This document shows, in pieces, positions 19,836 to 31,827 of a stretch of DNA of 64,000 bases. The notes under the pieces were generated by a model, which was given only the letters and a program-made list of their open reading frames with translations, did not search any database and was not told the DNA's origin. Source of the stretch: Rheum nobile (taxonomy: Eukaryota > Streptophyta > Magnoliopsida > Caryophyllales > Polygonaceae). The first letter of the stretch is position 1, and every line of letters starts with the position of its first letter. The stretch is taken from the NCBI GenBank assembly GCA_027886185.1, contig WOAB01000864.1, forward strand, positions 1,240,001 to 1,304,000. The letters are read 5' to 3'. The translations under genes and the position numbers were made by a program.

Positions 19836-21240
19836 TCTCTCGTAGTTTTTTTCTCGTCTGACTAGTTCCAATTTTAGTTTTCTTTGGACATAGGTATAGG
19901 ATTTGGGTGTTTTTAGTTTCAGTGTTCTTTGGGTGTTTTTGTCGATCTCCGAGTATAATTGTTGAGCCTTTTACAGAGTTGTTGTTGTCGATCTCCGAGT
20001 TGGTTGATACACAGACTTTAGAGACGCGAAGCCTATTTCTACCAAAAAAAAAGAGATGTGAAGCCTATCTTTTGTTTTTATCGTCTGACTAGTTTCAAGG
20101 GTTGGTTGTTGTCTTTGTGTCTTTGGTTGTTGTCTTTGTCTCTGTTGCTCAGTATCTCATTGAAATAAGTCAAATTCACGATTGTGTTATTTCTCCTTGA
20201 TAGTCATACGAGTTAGGCTCCTTGTACACCACACTTGGTGATTGTTGTCTTGGATGTATAATGTGTTGTTGTGGTGATAGTCACTGATAATCATCCATTT
20301 CAACTGTATACAGAACTATACTCTATATTACTACTAGCTATTAAGTCTTTCACATGCCTTGTAACTTGCCTTTGAATCAACTGAGAAAAGGAAATGAAAA
20401 ACTATAAAGAAGACAAATTTTGAAAACAATTCCACCTTAAACTAACAAACTTATTAAAACATTTAGACAATTTAATGCTAAGAACAAGATTGAATTGTTG
20501 AATTGGATATTCTAATATTCACGATTGTGTTATTGAAATAAGTCAAATTCATATAAGTTTATCTAGCTTGGACTACTAAGAGAACATGTCACAAATCACA
20601 ATATTGGTATAGTAGTACTCCTTATCATATTTTGTTCTTACTGCTAATAAGATTACCTTATAGATCCTACATGTTAGGATGTAATCACCTGCAATTCCAC
20701 CAACACACCCACCTCTGGATCCTTGTGTTATTTAGCTTTATACTTTTGTATATGGACAAATATGATGGCTCATGGCTTGAACAAGTGAATCAATTAACAA
20801 AGAAAATAAAAGATGGGAAGTTATATAGTTAAGTTTAGTGGTATAATAATTGTGAAGAAATGTGGAGTGTGAAATATAATAGTTTGATGCTTTAAGTACT
20901 TGGGTTCTTTTATGTGGTGAAGAAATGTATATAAAGGTTTGCTGTAATGTTCTATATTTCTAATAAAGTAATAAAAAACACTATGTAGTGGTATTTATAT
21001 GGAATTTCATGTTGCTTTTAAGTTATTTATTGCCTTTTTAAAGCACGTACTAAACTATCGTTGTTGCTTATGTCACATAAACTTAATAGTGATACAATAC
21101 TTTTTGAGATCAGCATAAATGGGGAGGTTTTAGCTGTTTTGTTGTTGCTTTATTGCTTACTGGTGTGAATTATTTTAGCTTTTTTTGTGCTGTTTTGGAG
21201 CTATTTTTTTTGCTGTTTTCTTAATTACAGTTGTGCAGTA
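19836..21240 (+). other. AT-rich, intron-like stretch of the CACTA element
   Basis: No convincing coding sequence. AAATAAGTCAAATTCA with CACGATTGTGTTATT occurs twice (about 20165 and 20520), a small internal repeat. It ends in TTAATTACAG, a good splice acceptor, just before the coiled-coil remnant. Confidence 0.4.
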
Positions 21241-21433
21241 GTTTGATGCATTTTGTCCAATCCATACACAAGAATATGTGGAGCCTCTTAAGGATGCGAT
21301 TAGGGAGATGCGGGATCAGATGAAGGCTGTCTAAGAACAAAATAAGTTAATGAAAGGTATGATGGAGCGCTTGTTGCAACTTCATGGAGGCGTCGGTACT
21401 TCTGCCACTCAAGACTCCACCCCAACTCCTTAG
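21241..21433 (+). pseudogene. TNPA/Ptta-like coiled-coil C-terminus remnant
   Basis: After the acceptor TTACAG one frame reads EPLKDAIREMRDQMKAV, a stop, then QNKLMKGMMERLLQLHGG and a Pro/Thr-rich end. A coiled coil followed by a Pro-rich tail resembles the C-terminus of the second CACTA protein family (TNPA/Ptta). One in-frame TAA lies near 21332. Position in the 3' half of the element also fits. Confidence 0.5.
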
Positions 21434-21819
21434 TATTCCTTTCCTACTTAACTCCTTGACTAAGTAGCATTTTGGATATTTTCTAAGCCTATCAAGAAGC
21501 AACTAACAATTTAGTAGGCATGTGAATGTTTAGTGCTATTGACTTTTGGCATTTTGGATAGTTTTTATGCCTGGTAACTTATGAAATGTTGAACACATGT
21601 GATGGTTGATATACCATGTGCATGGTTTAGAGAACTTGGTAATGCACATGGAATATCAAATTTTTGTAATATTTGTCATTTTAATGGTATTAGTAAATCT
21701 TTGATGGTAATATTGCCTAAATAAGCTTGTTTGATACATTGATTAATACATATTTTTTATCTTATTATTATTGTTTTAATGATTGATAAGAAAGTATTTT
21801 TAATATTACTTTCATATAT

Positions 21820-22250
21820 ACTTAGCCTCAAATTTAGCAATATGTCATTTGTGGCTAAATAATGTGGCTAAATAATATGTTATTTCTGACTAAAATTTCA
21901 ATATTTAGCCATGAACTGGTATAGCCTAGATTATGGCCACAAATTTTTTTAAAGCTAAACTGGTAGGAATTTAGCCACAAACTTGGTTTCTGGCTAAAAT
22001 CCATAAAATTAGCCTTGAATAATTTTATGGCTATTGGGAACAAATTTACCAGCAAATATATTTATGGCTATATTTTATGGCTAATTAGCCACAAAAGGGT
22101 TTTTCATGGCTAATATTTGAGGCTAAGCTTAGCCACGGGCCTTTTAGCCATGAATTTGGTTTTATGGGTAGTTTCGATGGAAAATTTAAGGCTAACACGA
22201 TTTGCGGCTAATTTTCTGGTTGTTTTCTTGGTTAACCTTATGGCTATGGC
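21820..22250 (+). repeat. 3' subterminal repeat array of the CACTA element
   Basis: Dense copies of GTGGCTAAAT, TTAGCCACAAA and ATTTTATGGCTA in both orientations mirror the 5' array. Confidence 0.8.
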
Positions 22251-22289
22251 CGCGTTTTCCAGTAGTGTTAGTCCACACGAGTAGGGCTG

Positions 22290-22800
22290 TCAAAACTTGA
22301 CCCGATCCGAATGACCCGCCCGACCCGCCCGAAACCAAACCCGTTCGATATCCGAAAAGAACAACAAAAATGTATACCCAAGCCTGACCCGACCCAAACC
22401 GACTAGCCCGAACGCAAAAATAACCCGAACAGGCTAGCCCATTAGCAATCCGATACCCAAAGTCACCCGACCCGAAGTCACTCGAAAATCCGAAGTTGCA
22501 CGATCCGAAATCACCCGAAAACCCGAAATTGTTCGATCAGAAATCACCCGGAAACCCGGAAACCCAAAGTTGCCCGATCCGAAATCACCCGAAACCCGAA
22601 GTTCCCCGATCCGAAATCATCTGAAACCCGAAGTTCCCCAATCCGAAATCATCCGAAAACCCAAAGTTGACTGATTTGAAATCACATGAAAACCCAAACT
22701 CGATAGTCCGAAATCACATAAATAACCAGTGCCACCCGATCCTAAATCATCTATAAAAAATATATACTCAATTCGAAATCATCCGAAAAACTCAGAATAA
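22290..22800 (+). repeat. Left subterminal ACCCGA-rich repeats of the hAT
   Basis: Repeats of GACCCGA, CCCGAA and GATCCGAAATCACCCGAAA with a period near 30 bp. They resemble the array at the right end, but on the same strand rather than inverted. Confidence 0.75.
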
Positions 22801-24305
22801 ATATTCATCCATTCTTACAAAAAACGCACGCCTATATTAATTTAATGGATGTATTACGAGCAATTGAAGAAAGTTATTTTTATTCCCTTGAAATAAAGTT
22901 TATGTTCTTCCAAGTTATGCAAAAATAAGATCATTATATATGAATAATATGATTTATGAAAAATTGAAAAATAAAATACACACAACTCTTGTCCAAATTA
23001 TAACCCCTTCTAGCAAGTTTATTCTATTTTTTTCCAATGGTAGGTTTGGGGCTAGATGAGTACAAGAAAGAGGAAAATAAGAATGAAGAAAAAGACAGAA
23101 GGCATGTAAAATCAAGATCATTTCATTTTCATTGGATGAGTACCTAATAATCGCTAAGAAATATGAATGCAATGCAAATATCTTGATAGATATAAGATAT
23201 TGCTAGCTTACTAGTATTTCCTGTTTGCAAGGGGCCAAAATATAACCACATTCACCAATAAAAGTGAAACTATACACAATAAGATTAGCTATTAACATTA
23301 TATTGGTGAGCACAAAAACAAGCAGCAAAGCACCAACAACTAGAACCAACAGCTAGCATCATCATTCAACAAAGCACCAGTAGCATCTAACAAAGCCCCA
23401 ATAGGCAACAACTAGCACCAAAGCCCCAGCAAAATTCAGCAAAGCCCCAGCAACATCAGCAAGTCCCAAGATTATCAAAATTCCGAGAAAAGAAGCAAAG
23501 GAAAAAAATCAAGCTAAGACATCCACCACAAATTCAAAGATAAGACAAAGAGACAAAAAGTTAACAAATTTGTGATAAAAAAATACCTTCAGGTGGTGTC
23601 ATCAGATGCATCAAATGACAGAAATAATAAGACATAATGAGCATTTAAAGAAATACCATGAGGGAGTCATGAGCTTACTAGCCTTGATATACACAAAATG
23701 CATCCCATAAAAGCCTTCTACCTCCCACCACTTTACCTACTAAATTACCTCACCACATGAATCATCTAATGACACCTTTATATTATCAAGTGGACTCCCC
23801 ATGTCATAGGGCTAGCTGAGGTTTAAGCACAAAGCAAGCATGTGAGAGTCGACACCCTTTGAGACTCAACAAACCAGCCTGTGCAAACCTATAAGCAAAA
23901 AATGCATAATCTTAAATAGCAACTGGAAAGATCCAATACAAAAAAATTTAAAACATAATGTATCACATCACATTACACATATACTGTAAATCGTATGACA
24001 GATGAAACATACATCTTTTTTGCGACCTATAATTACATTGAAGCACACATGGGAATAAAGATGCAAAGTAATGAATAATTACAAAGTTTAAAAAGCTTGA
24101 CAATAAAACATATACTAATGAAACACCGTCTTGTCACAAGTCCTAAATATTAGGAGAGGGAAAAAGAAAAGAAAGATGATTATTACTTGAAAGGGAATTC
24201 CTAAAAGTTCTACAATCCATATTTACTCGAAGAATTAACACTTAAAAGTCATAATATGAAAACGTATAAGAACTTTCCAACATAATAATTCTCTATTTAT
24301 TATAC
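22801..24305. other. AT-rich hAT interior
   Basis: No ORF of significance. A short CA/AGC-rich imperfect repeat (AAGCCCCAGCAA, CAAAGCACCA) lies near 23310-23470. Otherwise nothing recognised. Confidence 0.35.
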
Positions 24306-24348
24306 CTGTCAAGTAAGAAAGTCCAACATCAGTAATATTGCTGCACTG
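24306..24348 (-). pseudogene. Exon-like segment (minus strand) in the hAT
   Basis: It is bounded by a strong acceptor TTTCTTGCAG and a donor GTATAA on the minus strand and encodes QCSNITDVGLSYLT, an LRR/F-box-like phrase. It could belong to the same captured gene as the exon-like segments at 24830-25279 or be a separate fragment. Confidence 0.35.
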
Positions 24349-24829
24349 CTGCAAGAAACTTGCAAAACTCTTTCAAGCTTGTGAGGTCTAGATTAGGAAA
24401 TAGGAAGGAGCAAAAATTAGCTATACATGGACAATAGAGAGACTCAATAATGACTCTATGGTCTATCAATTTTATAAAGCTCACAAATCAAGCCAAAGAA
24501 AGAACCATCTAAACAACAAGACACTCAGTTTGGTAGACAGTAACTTAGAAAATATGGTCCAACAAGACAATGTGATGTAAGTATGTAACTAACCTATAAA
24601 GCAACAAACAGAGAAGAGAAAAGGGGGAAGAAAAAGGGAAACATTTCTAATCCAGCAGAAAGGCCACATGACTTTCATGCATAATAGGAGATAAAAGGAC
24701 TTAAGCTTCTTAGATGTTCAGTCTAGTAATAAAGAATAACTCACAAAATGAATAAACGATATACATGATCATAGATACAATACAAACTAATAAAAACTAC
24801 AATAAGAATGAAACACAAAGTAGCAATAC

Positions 24830-25279
24830 TTCTCTGTGTAACTGCATATGCAAATCAGCTTCTTTCTTCAACCAATCAGCTTCTTTCTTGCGCCAGTCTG
24901 CATCCTGAGTAAACGATTTTAAACCATCATCTTGACAAGTTAAAGTCAAAACAAGCGTAGAAGATAGTGTAACAAATTTTATTCATTCACGACCGCATCA
25001 AGATGAGGCCAGTAATCCTTATACATCTAAGCAGAGAAGTTAAACACTATCAACAAGCACGATTTACTGAAAGAAGGTAAAAGTTGACACTACACATTAT
25101 TCGATGTTTATTTTGAGTATTCTTTGGGAGGGGATTCCCCTCAAACAAGTATGACTTTAATCCATAACACTCACCCCGAGTCAATCACATAACAGAATTA
25201 CAGACAAGACCTGCATAGCTACTTGTGGTTTTACCTTTTTCTCGAGAAAATCGCATTTAGCCTCAAGAGATTGTATCCT
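24830..25279 (-). pseudogene. Three exon-like segments of a captured coiled-coil gene
   Basis: On the minus strand three blocks have AG acceptors and GT donors and are multiples of three. 25279-25235 (45 nt) reads RIQSLEAKCDFLEKK, 25026-24991 (36 nt) reads MYKDYWPHLDAV, and 24904-24830 (75 nt) reads DADWRKKEADWLKKEADL and on. All are phase 0 with no stops, and two look like heptad-rich coiled coils. This is what a genomic fragment of a host gene with introns would look like after capture by a transposon. I do not recognise the gene. Confidence 0.45.
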
Positions 25280-25689
25280 CTGCACCAAAACAAATGCTCA
25301 TCATACAATTATGTTCCACTGGTATTCATCTTACAATCTAAACTAGAAAACAACCAGTAATTCCTTATTTCTCCAGACAGTTCACAGGTCAAGGATACAA
25401 TTATGTTCCAGCAAACTACATTGAAGGCAGTTTGTCATTATCTCAATGCTATTCATCGTTGTTGTTCTTAAGCATGCACTGTAGAAAACATAACTTCTGA
25501 GACAGGAAGGCGAATTGCCTATGCTGAGAACAAATTTCTTGTTAAATGCTTGATTAAAGCTATGTACAAATACAAGTGACAACTAAAGACGAGAAGAAAA
25601 AGACCCAACAAACACAACATAATTGCTGAAAATCAACAAATAAGCAAGATCAAGGAGAAGAAATATCACCTGGATAGGCAAGCCGAGCC

Positions 25690-25885
25690 GCGGATGGGGA
25701 GGAGAGCGAACCACGGTTGGGGAGGAAGCGAATCACGGCTACGGAGGAGCGCGAATCGTGGCTGGGGAGGAAGCGAATCGCGGCTACGGTGGAGCGCGAA
25801 CCACGGCTGAGGAGGAAGCGAACCACGGCTGGGGAGGAAGCGAACTCGACTGGGGAGGAAGCGAACCACGACTGGGGAGGAGAGC
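25690..25885 (-). repeat. 27-bp GC-rich tandem repeat, about 8 copies
   Basis: Units of GGGGAGGAAGCGAACCACGG type repeat across about 195 bp. On the minus strand they are open in more than one frame, giving Ser/Arg/Pro-rich protein. They lie 5' of the exon-like blocks, followed by a CCAG/GTGATA donor at 25670. The block may be a first exon of the captured gene. Confidence 0.6.
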
Positions 25886-26122
25886 ATGCGAGTTGAGTCC
25901 GGCTAGGGAGGAGACTGGAGAGCGAAAGAGACTTCAAAGAGGAGTCAGGACTCAGGAGAGAGGGTCGAGAGGTTGAGTGAGAAACTGAGAAAGAACATCT
26001 TCTTTGTTCTAGGGTTAGAAATAAGAATTGGGGCTTTTTTCAATTTATTTTAATTAGCATAAGACAATATCAATTTTTAGGCGGTAAACCTGTCCCGCCA
26101 AAACAACAATTAGTAAAGTAAA

Positions 26123-26643
26123 GGGAAATTCCTGTTGGTGCCCCTGAGTTTAGGGTTATTCCTGTTGGTGTTCCACGATTAAGTTTTTTCTTGTTGATAC
26201 CCCTAAGGTTTTGGTTTGTTCATTTTGTAACCAAATATTTTCATATCCGTATCATTTCGGTTCGAATTGATCAAATTGAAGCTCATCATTATGTTTATTG
26301 ACCTCAACTTAGTAGGATTCGACTCCTAAAATAATCAAATTCATACTCAAACCATTCCGATTTGATTTTTTAAGGTCGAAACGGGTTGTTGCTTCGGAAT
26401 TCAAATAGACATGGTTCAGACATGTATTTGGGTATCTTAGGAGTCAAATCTTACTAATTTGAGGGCGAGGAACACAATGGTAGACTTGGATTTAATCAAT
26501 TTGAACTAGAATGGTACAAATATTAAAAAGTTTGGTTATGAAGCAAACAAACTCAAACCTTAGGGACACCAACCAGAAAAAACTTAATCGTGGGACACCA
26601 ACAGGAATAACCCTAAACTCAGAGACACCAACATGAATTTCCC
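26123..26643. mobile_element. 521-bp MITE with about 115-bp terminal inverted repeats
   Basis: It starts GGGAAATTCCTGTTGGTGCC and ends with its reverse complement. GAGTTTAGGGTTATTCC and CGATTAAGTTTTTTC recur in both arms at matching distances. Arms of about 115 bp and a non-coding core fit a small MULE-type element. A clean TSD is not visible. Confidence 0.75.
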
Positions 26644-27633
26644 TAAAATAAAAGTGGATGAAAAATATGTTTAAATGGATGAAATAGAAAGTACTTGACT
26701 ATTTCATTAGTTAAATACACACAACACATCTTAATATTAAAATAAAAGTGGAATATCTTGTTATTCTTGTATGTTCAATCTATCTATTACTATATATTAA
26801 AGCTCTCCCCTTTTAAGCTCTTAGAACGATTTTGACCCCATCATACTTATGTGTTAATTTATGGGTAATTCTCTTTTTAAATTATTAAGATTAATTTATT
26901 TTAACCCAAAAAGATTTTAAATAAAATCTTATCTAACAAACTCGGAGATTTTAGCATTAATATTAATCTTTTAATAACTTTTTGATAAATGAAGCTTTTG
27001 ACTAAATATGTAATTTTAAAATAAAGAGCAAATTCAAAGATATGATATCGTTTAAAATTACACCTTCTAATCATATTATTCAATATAAAATAGAGTATCA
27101 ATACAATCTTTGTAATTGAATTAATGTGTATAAATCTACCACTAACATAATCAATGATAAACTCATGTTTTAAATGTTATGCATTAGATAAGTTGAAACA
27201 ATAAATCAGTTATTAAATTTATATAAGCCAAAATAGTACTAGCATTTATACAAACTGAAAGAAGAAAATATATCTAATATAGTATTAATTAATATATTTT
27301 TTTAATTCATGTTAATTATCTCATAAGTGAAAAGTATCGCAATCTTAATTTATCTAGTTAACAAAATCTTCATCCTACAAGATACGGTATCTCATAAATA
27401 TTTGAATATAAGGCTCATACCAATAAATGTAGCCACTTTGTATATGTGTTATTTTATGATTAATCCTATTTTTATTTAATTTTTAATTTTTAGATTACTC
27501 ATTATAAACTCTAAAACTATACAAAATTTTCTTAAAATCTAAACAATTAAAGTTTAGTTTCACATATATTTGAAAACCTGAGTATAGGTTTCACCCTTTA
27601 TTTTGAATCATTCTTTAATTCATCCTCGCTACT
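26644..27633. other. AT-rich stretch before the minisatellite
   Basis: Very AT-rich with no ORF. TCTATCTATTACTATATATTAAAGC at 26779 resembles a Helitron 5' end, but no CTRR end with hairpin was found. Confidence 0.35.
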
Positions 27634-28818
27634 CTATTAATCATTATATTTGATATAGTTATACTTATATACTATAGTATTTCATTATATTTGATATAGT
27701 TACATTTATATACTATAGTATTTCATTATATTTGATATAGTTACACTTATATACTATTATATTTCATTTAGTTACACTTATATATTATAGTATTTCATGA
27801 TATTTGTTATAGTTACACTTATATATTATAGTATTTCATTACATTTTATATAGTTATACTTATATATTATAGTATTTTATTATATTTGATATAGTTATAC
27901 TTATATACTATATTATTTCATTATATTTGATATAGTTACACTTATATATTATAGTATTTTATTATATTTGATATAGTTACACTTATATACTATAGTATTT
28001 CATTATATTTGATATAGTTATACTTATATACTATAGTATTTCATTATATTTGATATAGTTACACTTATATACTATTCTATTTCATTATATTTCATTTAGT
28101 TACACTTATATGCTATAGTATTTCATTAAATTTCATTTAGTTACACTTATATACTATAGTATTTCATTATATTTCATTTAGTTACACTTATATACTATAC
28201 TATTTCATTATATTTCATTTATTTACACTTATATACTATAATATTTCATTATATTTGATATAGTTACACTTATATACTATAGTATTTCATTATATTTGAT
28301 ATAATTACACTTATATACTATAGTATTTCATTATATTTGATATAGTTACACTTATATACTATAGTATTTCATTATATTTGATATAGTTACACTTATATAC
28401 TATAGTATTTCATTATATTTGATATAGTTACACTTATATACTATAGTATTTCATTATATTTGATATAGTTACACTTATATACTATAGTATTTCATTATAT
28501 TTGATATAGTTACACTTATATACTATTTTATTTCATTATATTTCATTTAGTTACACTTATATACTATAGTATTTCATGATATTTGATATAGTTACACTTA
28601 TATACTATAGTATTTCATTACATTTGATATAGTTACACTTATATACTATAGTATTTTATTATATTTGATATAGTTACACTTATATACTATAGTATTTCAT
28701 TATATTTGATATAGTTACACTTATATACTATAGTATTTCATTATATTTGATATAGTTACACTTATATACTATAGTATTTCATTACATTTGATATAGTTAC
28801 ACTTATATACTATAGTAT
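27634..28818 (+). repeat. 41-bp minisatellite, left part (about 29 copies)
   Basis: Monomer AGTATTTCATTATATTTGAT + ATAGTTACACTTATATACTAT, 41 bp. Variants replace TTTGATATAG by TTTCATTTAG or GATATTTGTTATAG and recur in a similar order in both parts of the array. Direct head-to-tail, AT-rich, no spacers. Confidence 0.95.
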
Positions 28819-30223
28819 TGAAATACCCCAAAGATAATAGTAATGGCAAAATGGTAAATTAATTAAGGATTTTACTTAAAAGGGAGAAAGAGAAATTTAG
28901 GGGATTTAATCCCAAAACTTTCGGTTGTCTCTCTCTCCCGTGTGCGTTCTTCAGCCGAGCAGCCCAGCTCCCTTCTCCTCCGACGATCTCTCTCCTGTGC
29001 CAGCCGAAGTCGCTTCTTCTCTGGCGAGCTCGACCCGGACCGCCGTCCGCTTCCTTCTCTGTTCGTGGCTGCTGTCGTGGAGCTGCTGCTGAAGGTCGGA
29101 GTTGCTGTGGAGCCGCTGCTGTTCTATTCGCTGCTGCTGCTGGAGTGCTTGCTGTTGTTGCTGCTGTGAGCTCCGATGAGGAGATGCCAGTTCCGGCGAC
29201 AGAGGCGAGACCGCGAGCTGCTGGTGCGAGGCACATCGATTTGCTGGTGCGAACTACAGCGAGCTATAGCGCGAGACTGCGGTTGAGGCTATGCAAGGCT
29301 CGGCTCCTGCGCGGCCTGCTGGTGCTGCTCCTCCGGCGACGAGAAGCCCCATCCCGGCGGCGAGAGCAAGGTGACGACAAGATTTGTGCAGCTGAGTCAA
29401 TTGGCTAAATTCGGTGGAGTTGTGAAGCACAAATTTGATTTTTGGTGTTTGGGCTAATTTTGTGTGTGGTTGCTGAGATTGGAATTTGGAGGTATGAAAT
29501 TAGGGTTTGAATTTGGGGGTTTGTTGGTAATGGATTTGTATGAGTTAATTAATGTCAGGGATTTCCTCGGATTGATTTCACAGGTTCGTTCGAGTTGGTT
29601 AGAGATTTCTGAGGTCGTGGTTGTCGAGTTTGAGGCAAGATGATTCTTGCTAACCTTTCGTATATTTCTATAAAATTACTTCCGCTTTCTATCGTTGTTC
29701 ATTAATTGATTTTACCTTGTCTGAGTGTGTTAATCTGGATTATTGGTTGTTGAATTTCATGGTTGGATGTGTGTGTGTGTTGGTAATTGTCTTGTGTTAA
29801 AGATCGGTTGTGTTCTTGATTAGTGGTTTTATTGATAGATATGGGTTTTGTTATTTGAAATGGTTGAATGTGTGGATATTGGTTTAGTTGTTTGACATTG
29901 GTTGTTTGCTTGGATATTGGGTTCGTGTTGAATGTTGATTGTGTGAATAATTATTGGTCGTGCATTGGATATTGGTTGTGTGCTTTGCCATTGGTTCTGT
30001 GTTGGATATTTATTGTTTGTTTGGTTGCTGGTTTGTTGGCGGATATCGATTGTGTGTTTTGTTATTGGTTATATGTGCTAGGTTATTGGTTTTGTGTTGA
30101 TCCTGGTTGAATGTGTTGGTTGTTGTTGCCTTGTATTATGATTGATTGGATGTTGGTGTAGTAGTTGATTGTAGCTAGTTGTGGATGATTGGTTGTGTTG
30201 ACAGATGAAGGTGGTGGGTTGTT

Positions 30224-30470
30224 GGTGGATTGGTGATGGTTGGTGATGGAGCCGGGGCGAGGGTGTGACCTCATCCGACCGCGTGAGGGTGTGACCTCCG
30301 TTGGTTAAGGCTAGGTTGGATGGTTGAAAGTCCCATCCAATGGTGGGCGGTTGGTGGATTGGTGATGGTTGGTTATGGAGCCGGGGTGAGGGTGTGACCT
30401 CATCCGACCGCGTGAGGGTGTGACCTCCGTTGGTGAAGGCTAGGTTGGATGGTTGAAAGTCCCATCCGGT
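30224..30470 (+). repeat. 129-bp tandem duplication within the solo LTR
   Basis: A unit beginning GGTGGATTGGTGATGGTTGG at 30224 repeats from 30353 with few changes and includes GGGTGTGACCTCATCCGACC. Two copies. Confidence 0.8.
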
Positions 30471-30529
30471 GGTGGGTTGGATTGGAGGTAGGATCGGAGT
30501 TTGGATCGGGTGTTGGATTGTGTGTGTTG

Positions 30530-30800
30530 CCAATTATGTGTATTGACAGTTGTGTGTGTTGGATTGTGTGTGAATTGACATTTGTGTGTGTTGACAGTTG
30601 TGTGTGTTAGACTGTGGGTGTTGACATGTGTGTGTGTGCAGTTGTGTGTGTTGACACTTGTGTGTGTTGGTAGTTGTGTGTTGGATTGTGTGTATGGACG
30701 TGTGTATGTGTTGACACTTGTGTGTGTTGGCAGTTATGTGTTGGATTGTGTGTGTGGGTGGTTGTGTGCTCGGTTTTGGGTTGTGTGCTTGATTATTGGT
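30530..30800 (+). repeat. GT-rich low-complexity repeat in the solo LTR
   Basis: Irregular repeats of TGTGTGTGTTGACA and GTTGTGTGTTGGATTG. Confidence 0.75.
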
Positions 30801-31827
30801 TGTGTGCTTAGTTAATGGTTTTGTTTGCGGATATTGGTGGGGTGTTTGATTATTGGTTTTGTGTTAGACTTTGGTTGTCGGTTGGTTGTAGTTAGTAGTC
30901 GTTTGTTGATTGTTGTTAGTGGTGGTTGTGGGCTATTATTGTCCATTGGTAGTGGTTGTTGGATCTTGGTGTGAATTGTTTGAGAAGGTTGGTTTCCCAT
31001 CTTGAGGGTGTGGGTCAATATGGGTTGGGTTGAGGTGTATGGGTTGCGGCCCATGTTAACGAGCAAGCGGTACCGGAAGGATGGCTGGCCTGGGTCGTTA
31101 TATTTGTATAAGGTAATGATTGTCTCGTTGGTGCTTATGTGTTCGTTGATGTGAAGGTTGGTTGGTTGTGTTAGTAAGTTGGATTGGATTGTTCTATTCA
31201 TTTATACTTGTGGTGATGTTGAGGTTGGATTGAATGAGGTTAGCATAGTGAAGAGTTGGATAAGAGTGAGGAATGAATGATTATGTGATAGTGTGTGTTT
31301 ATGTCTTAATGTGCGGTCGATATTGGTTGATTGATATGATTAAGTGTAGTTATGATATTCTATATATATGTATATATATTGTGTGTGTGTGTTGTCTTTT
31401 GATATGAGTTGATCGGTGATATATATGTGTTTGAAACTATTTTGGCTTGAGGAGTCTTGCCAGTCTTTCGCGAGACTGACCAACTTCGGTTTACGTGCCG
31501 CGGTTGGCTGGGGTATCGGGTCCCCAAGTCAATCAAGCTTTGCAGGTTTGCAGCAACAAGCGGGTTTTGGATCACAGATGTGTCTTCACAGTTAAAGATT
31601 TAGTTTGCATCAGATTTGAAAATGTTGTATTCGCTTCCGTTGTTTTGGTATAAATTGATGCATTAAACTGGATGACAGGTTTAAGTGTTGTTTCAATCTT
31701 GAGTAGAGATTTTAAAAGTTTATAATTTATGTGTTTTTGGAAGAGTTTTGGATTTCTTTTCTTCAAAACCCGCCTTATAGTCCTTCGAGACTATGGCACT
31801 GTAGCACCTCTGGCCCGGGGTGTTACA

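Larger units (their letters stand above)
16030..22267 (+). mobile_element. CACTA (En/Spm) transposon, internally deleted
   Basis: It begins CACTACTGGAAAAC and ends GTTTTCCAGTAGTG, flanked by TTA at 16027-16029 and 22268-22270. The 6,238-bp element has dense subterminal repeats at both ends, a TNP2-type transposase pseudogene and a short TNPA/Ptta-like remnant. Known: CACTA elements make 3-bp TSDs and bind an accessory protein to subterminal repeats. Much of the transposase is missing, so it could move only if a partner supplies the enzyme. Confidence 0.93.
28819..31827. mobile_element. Gypsy-type solo LTR (3,009 bp) inside the minisatellite
   Basis: It begins TGAAATACCCC and ends CCCGGGGTGTTACA. 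The minisatellite bases AGTAT at 28814-28818 and 31828-31832 form the TSD. There is no PBS, gag or pol inside, so it is a single LTR. Length and termini fit the large LTRs of Tekay/Del-like or other gypsy elements. Plus orientation is suggested by the usual GGGGTGTTACA 3' end. It carries a GC-rich CTG/GCTGCT-rich stretch at 28920-29400 and GT-rich repeats near 30540-30800. ORFs in it are low-complexity and not credible genes. Confidence 0.85.

Noticed and set aside
26779..26805. Helitron 5' end
   Set aside because: TCTATCTATTACTATATATTAAAGC looks right, but no CTRR 3' end with a hairpin and no Rep/helicase were found.
28859..29408. Leu/Ala-rich ORFs on both strands of the solo LTR
   Set aside because: They come from GC-rich CTG-type repeats, are open in several frames and show no domain.
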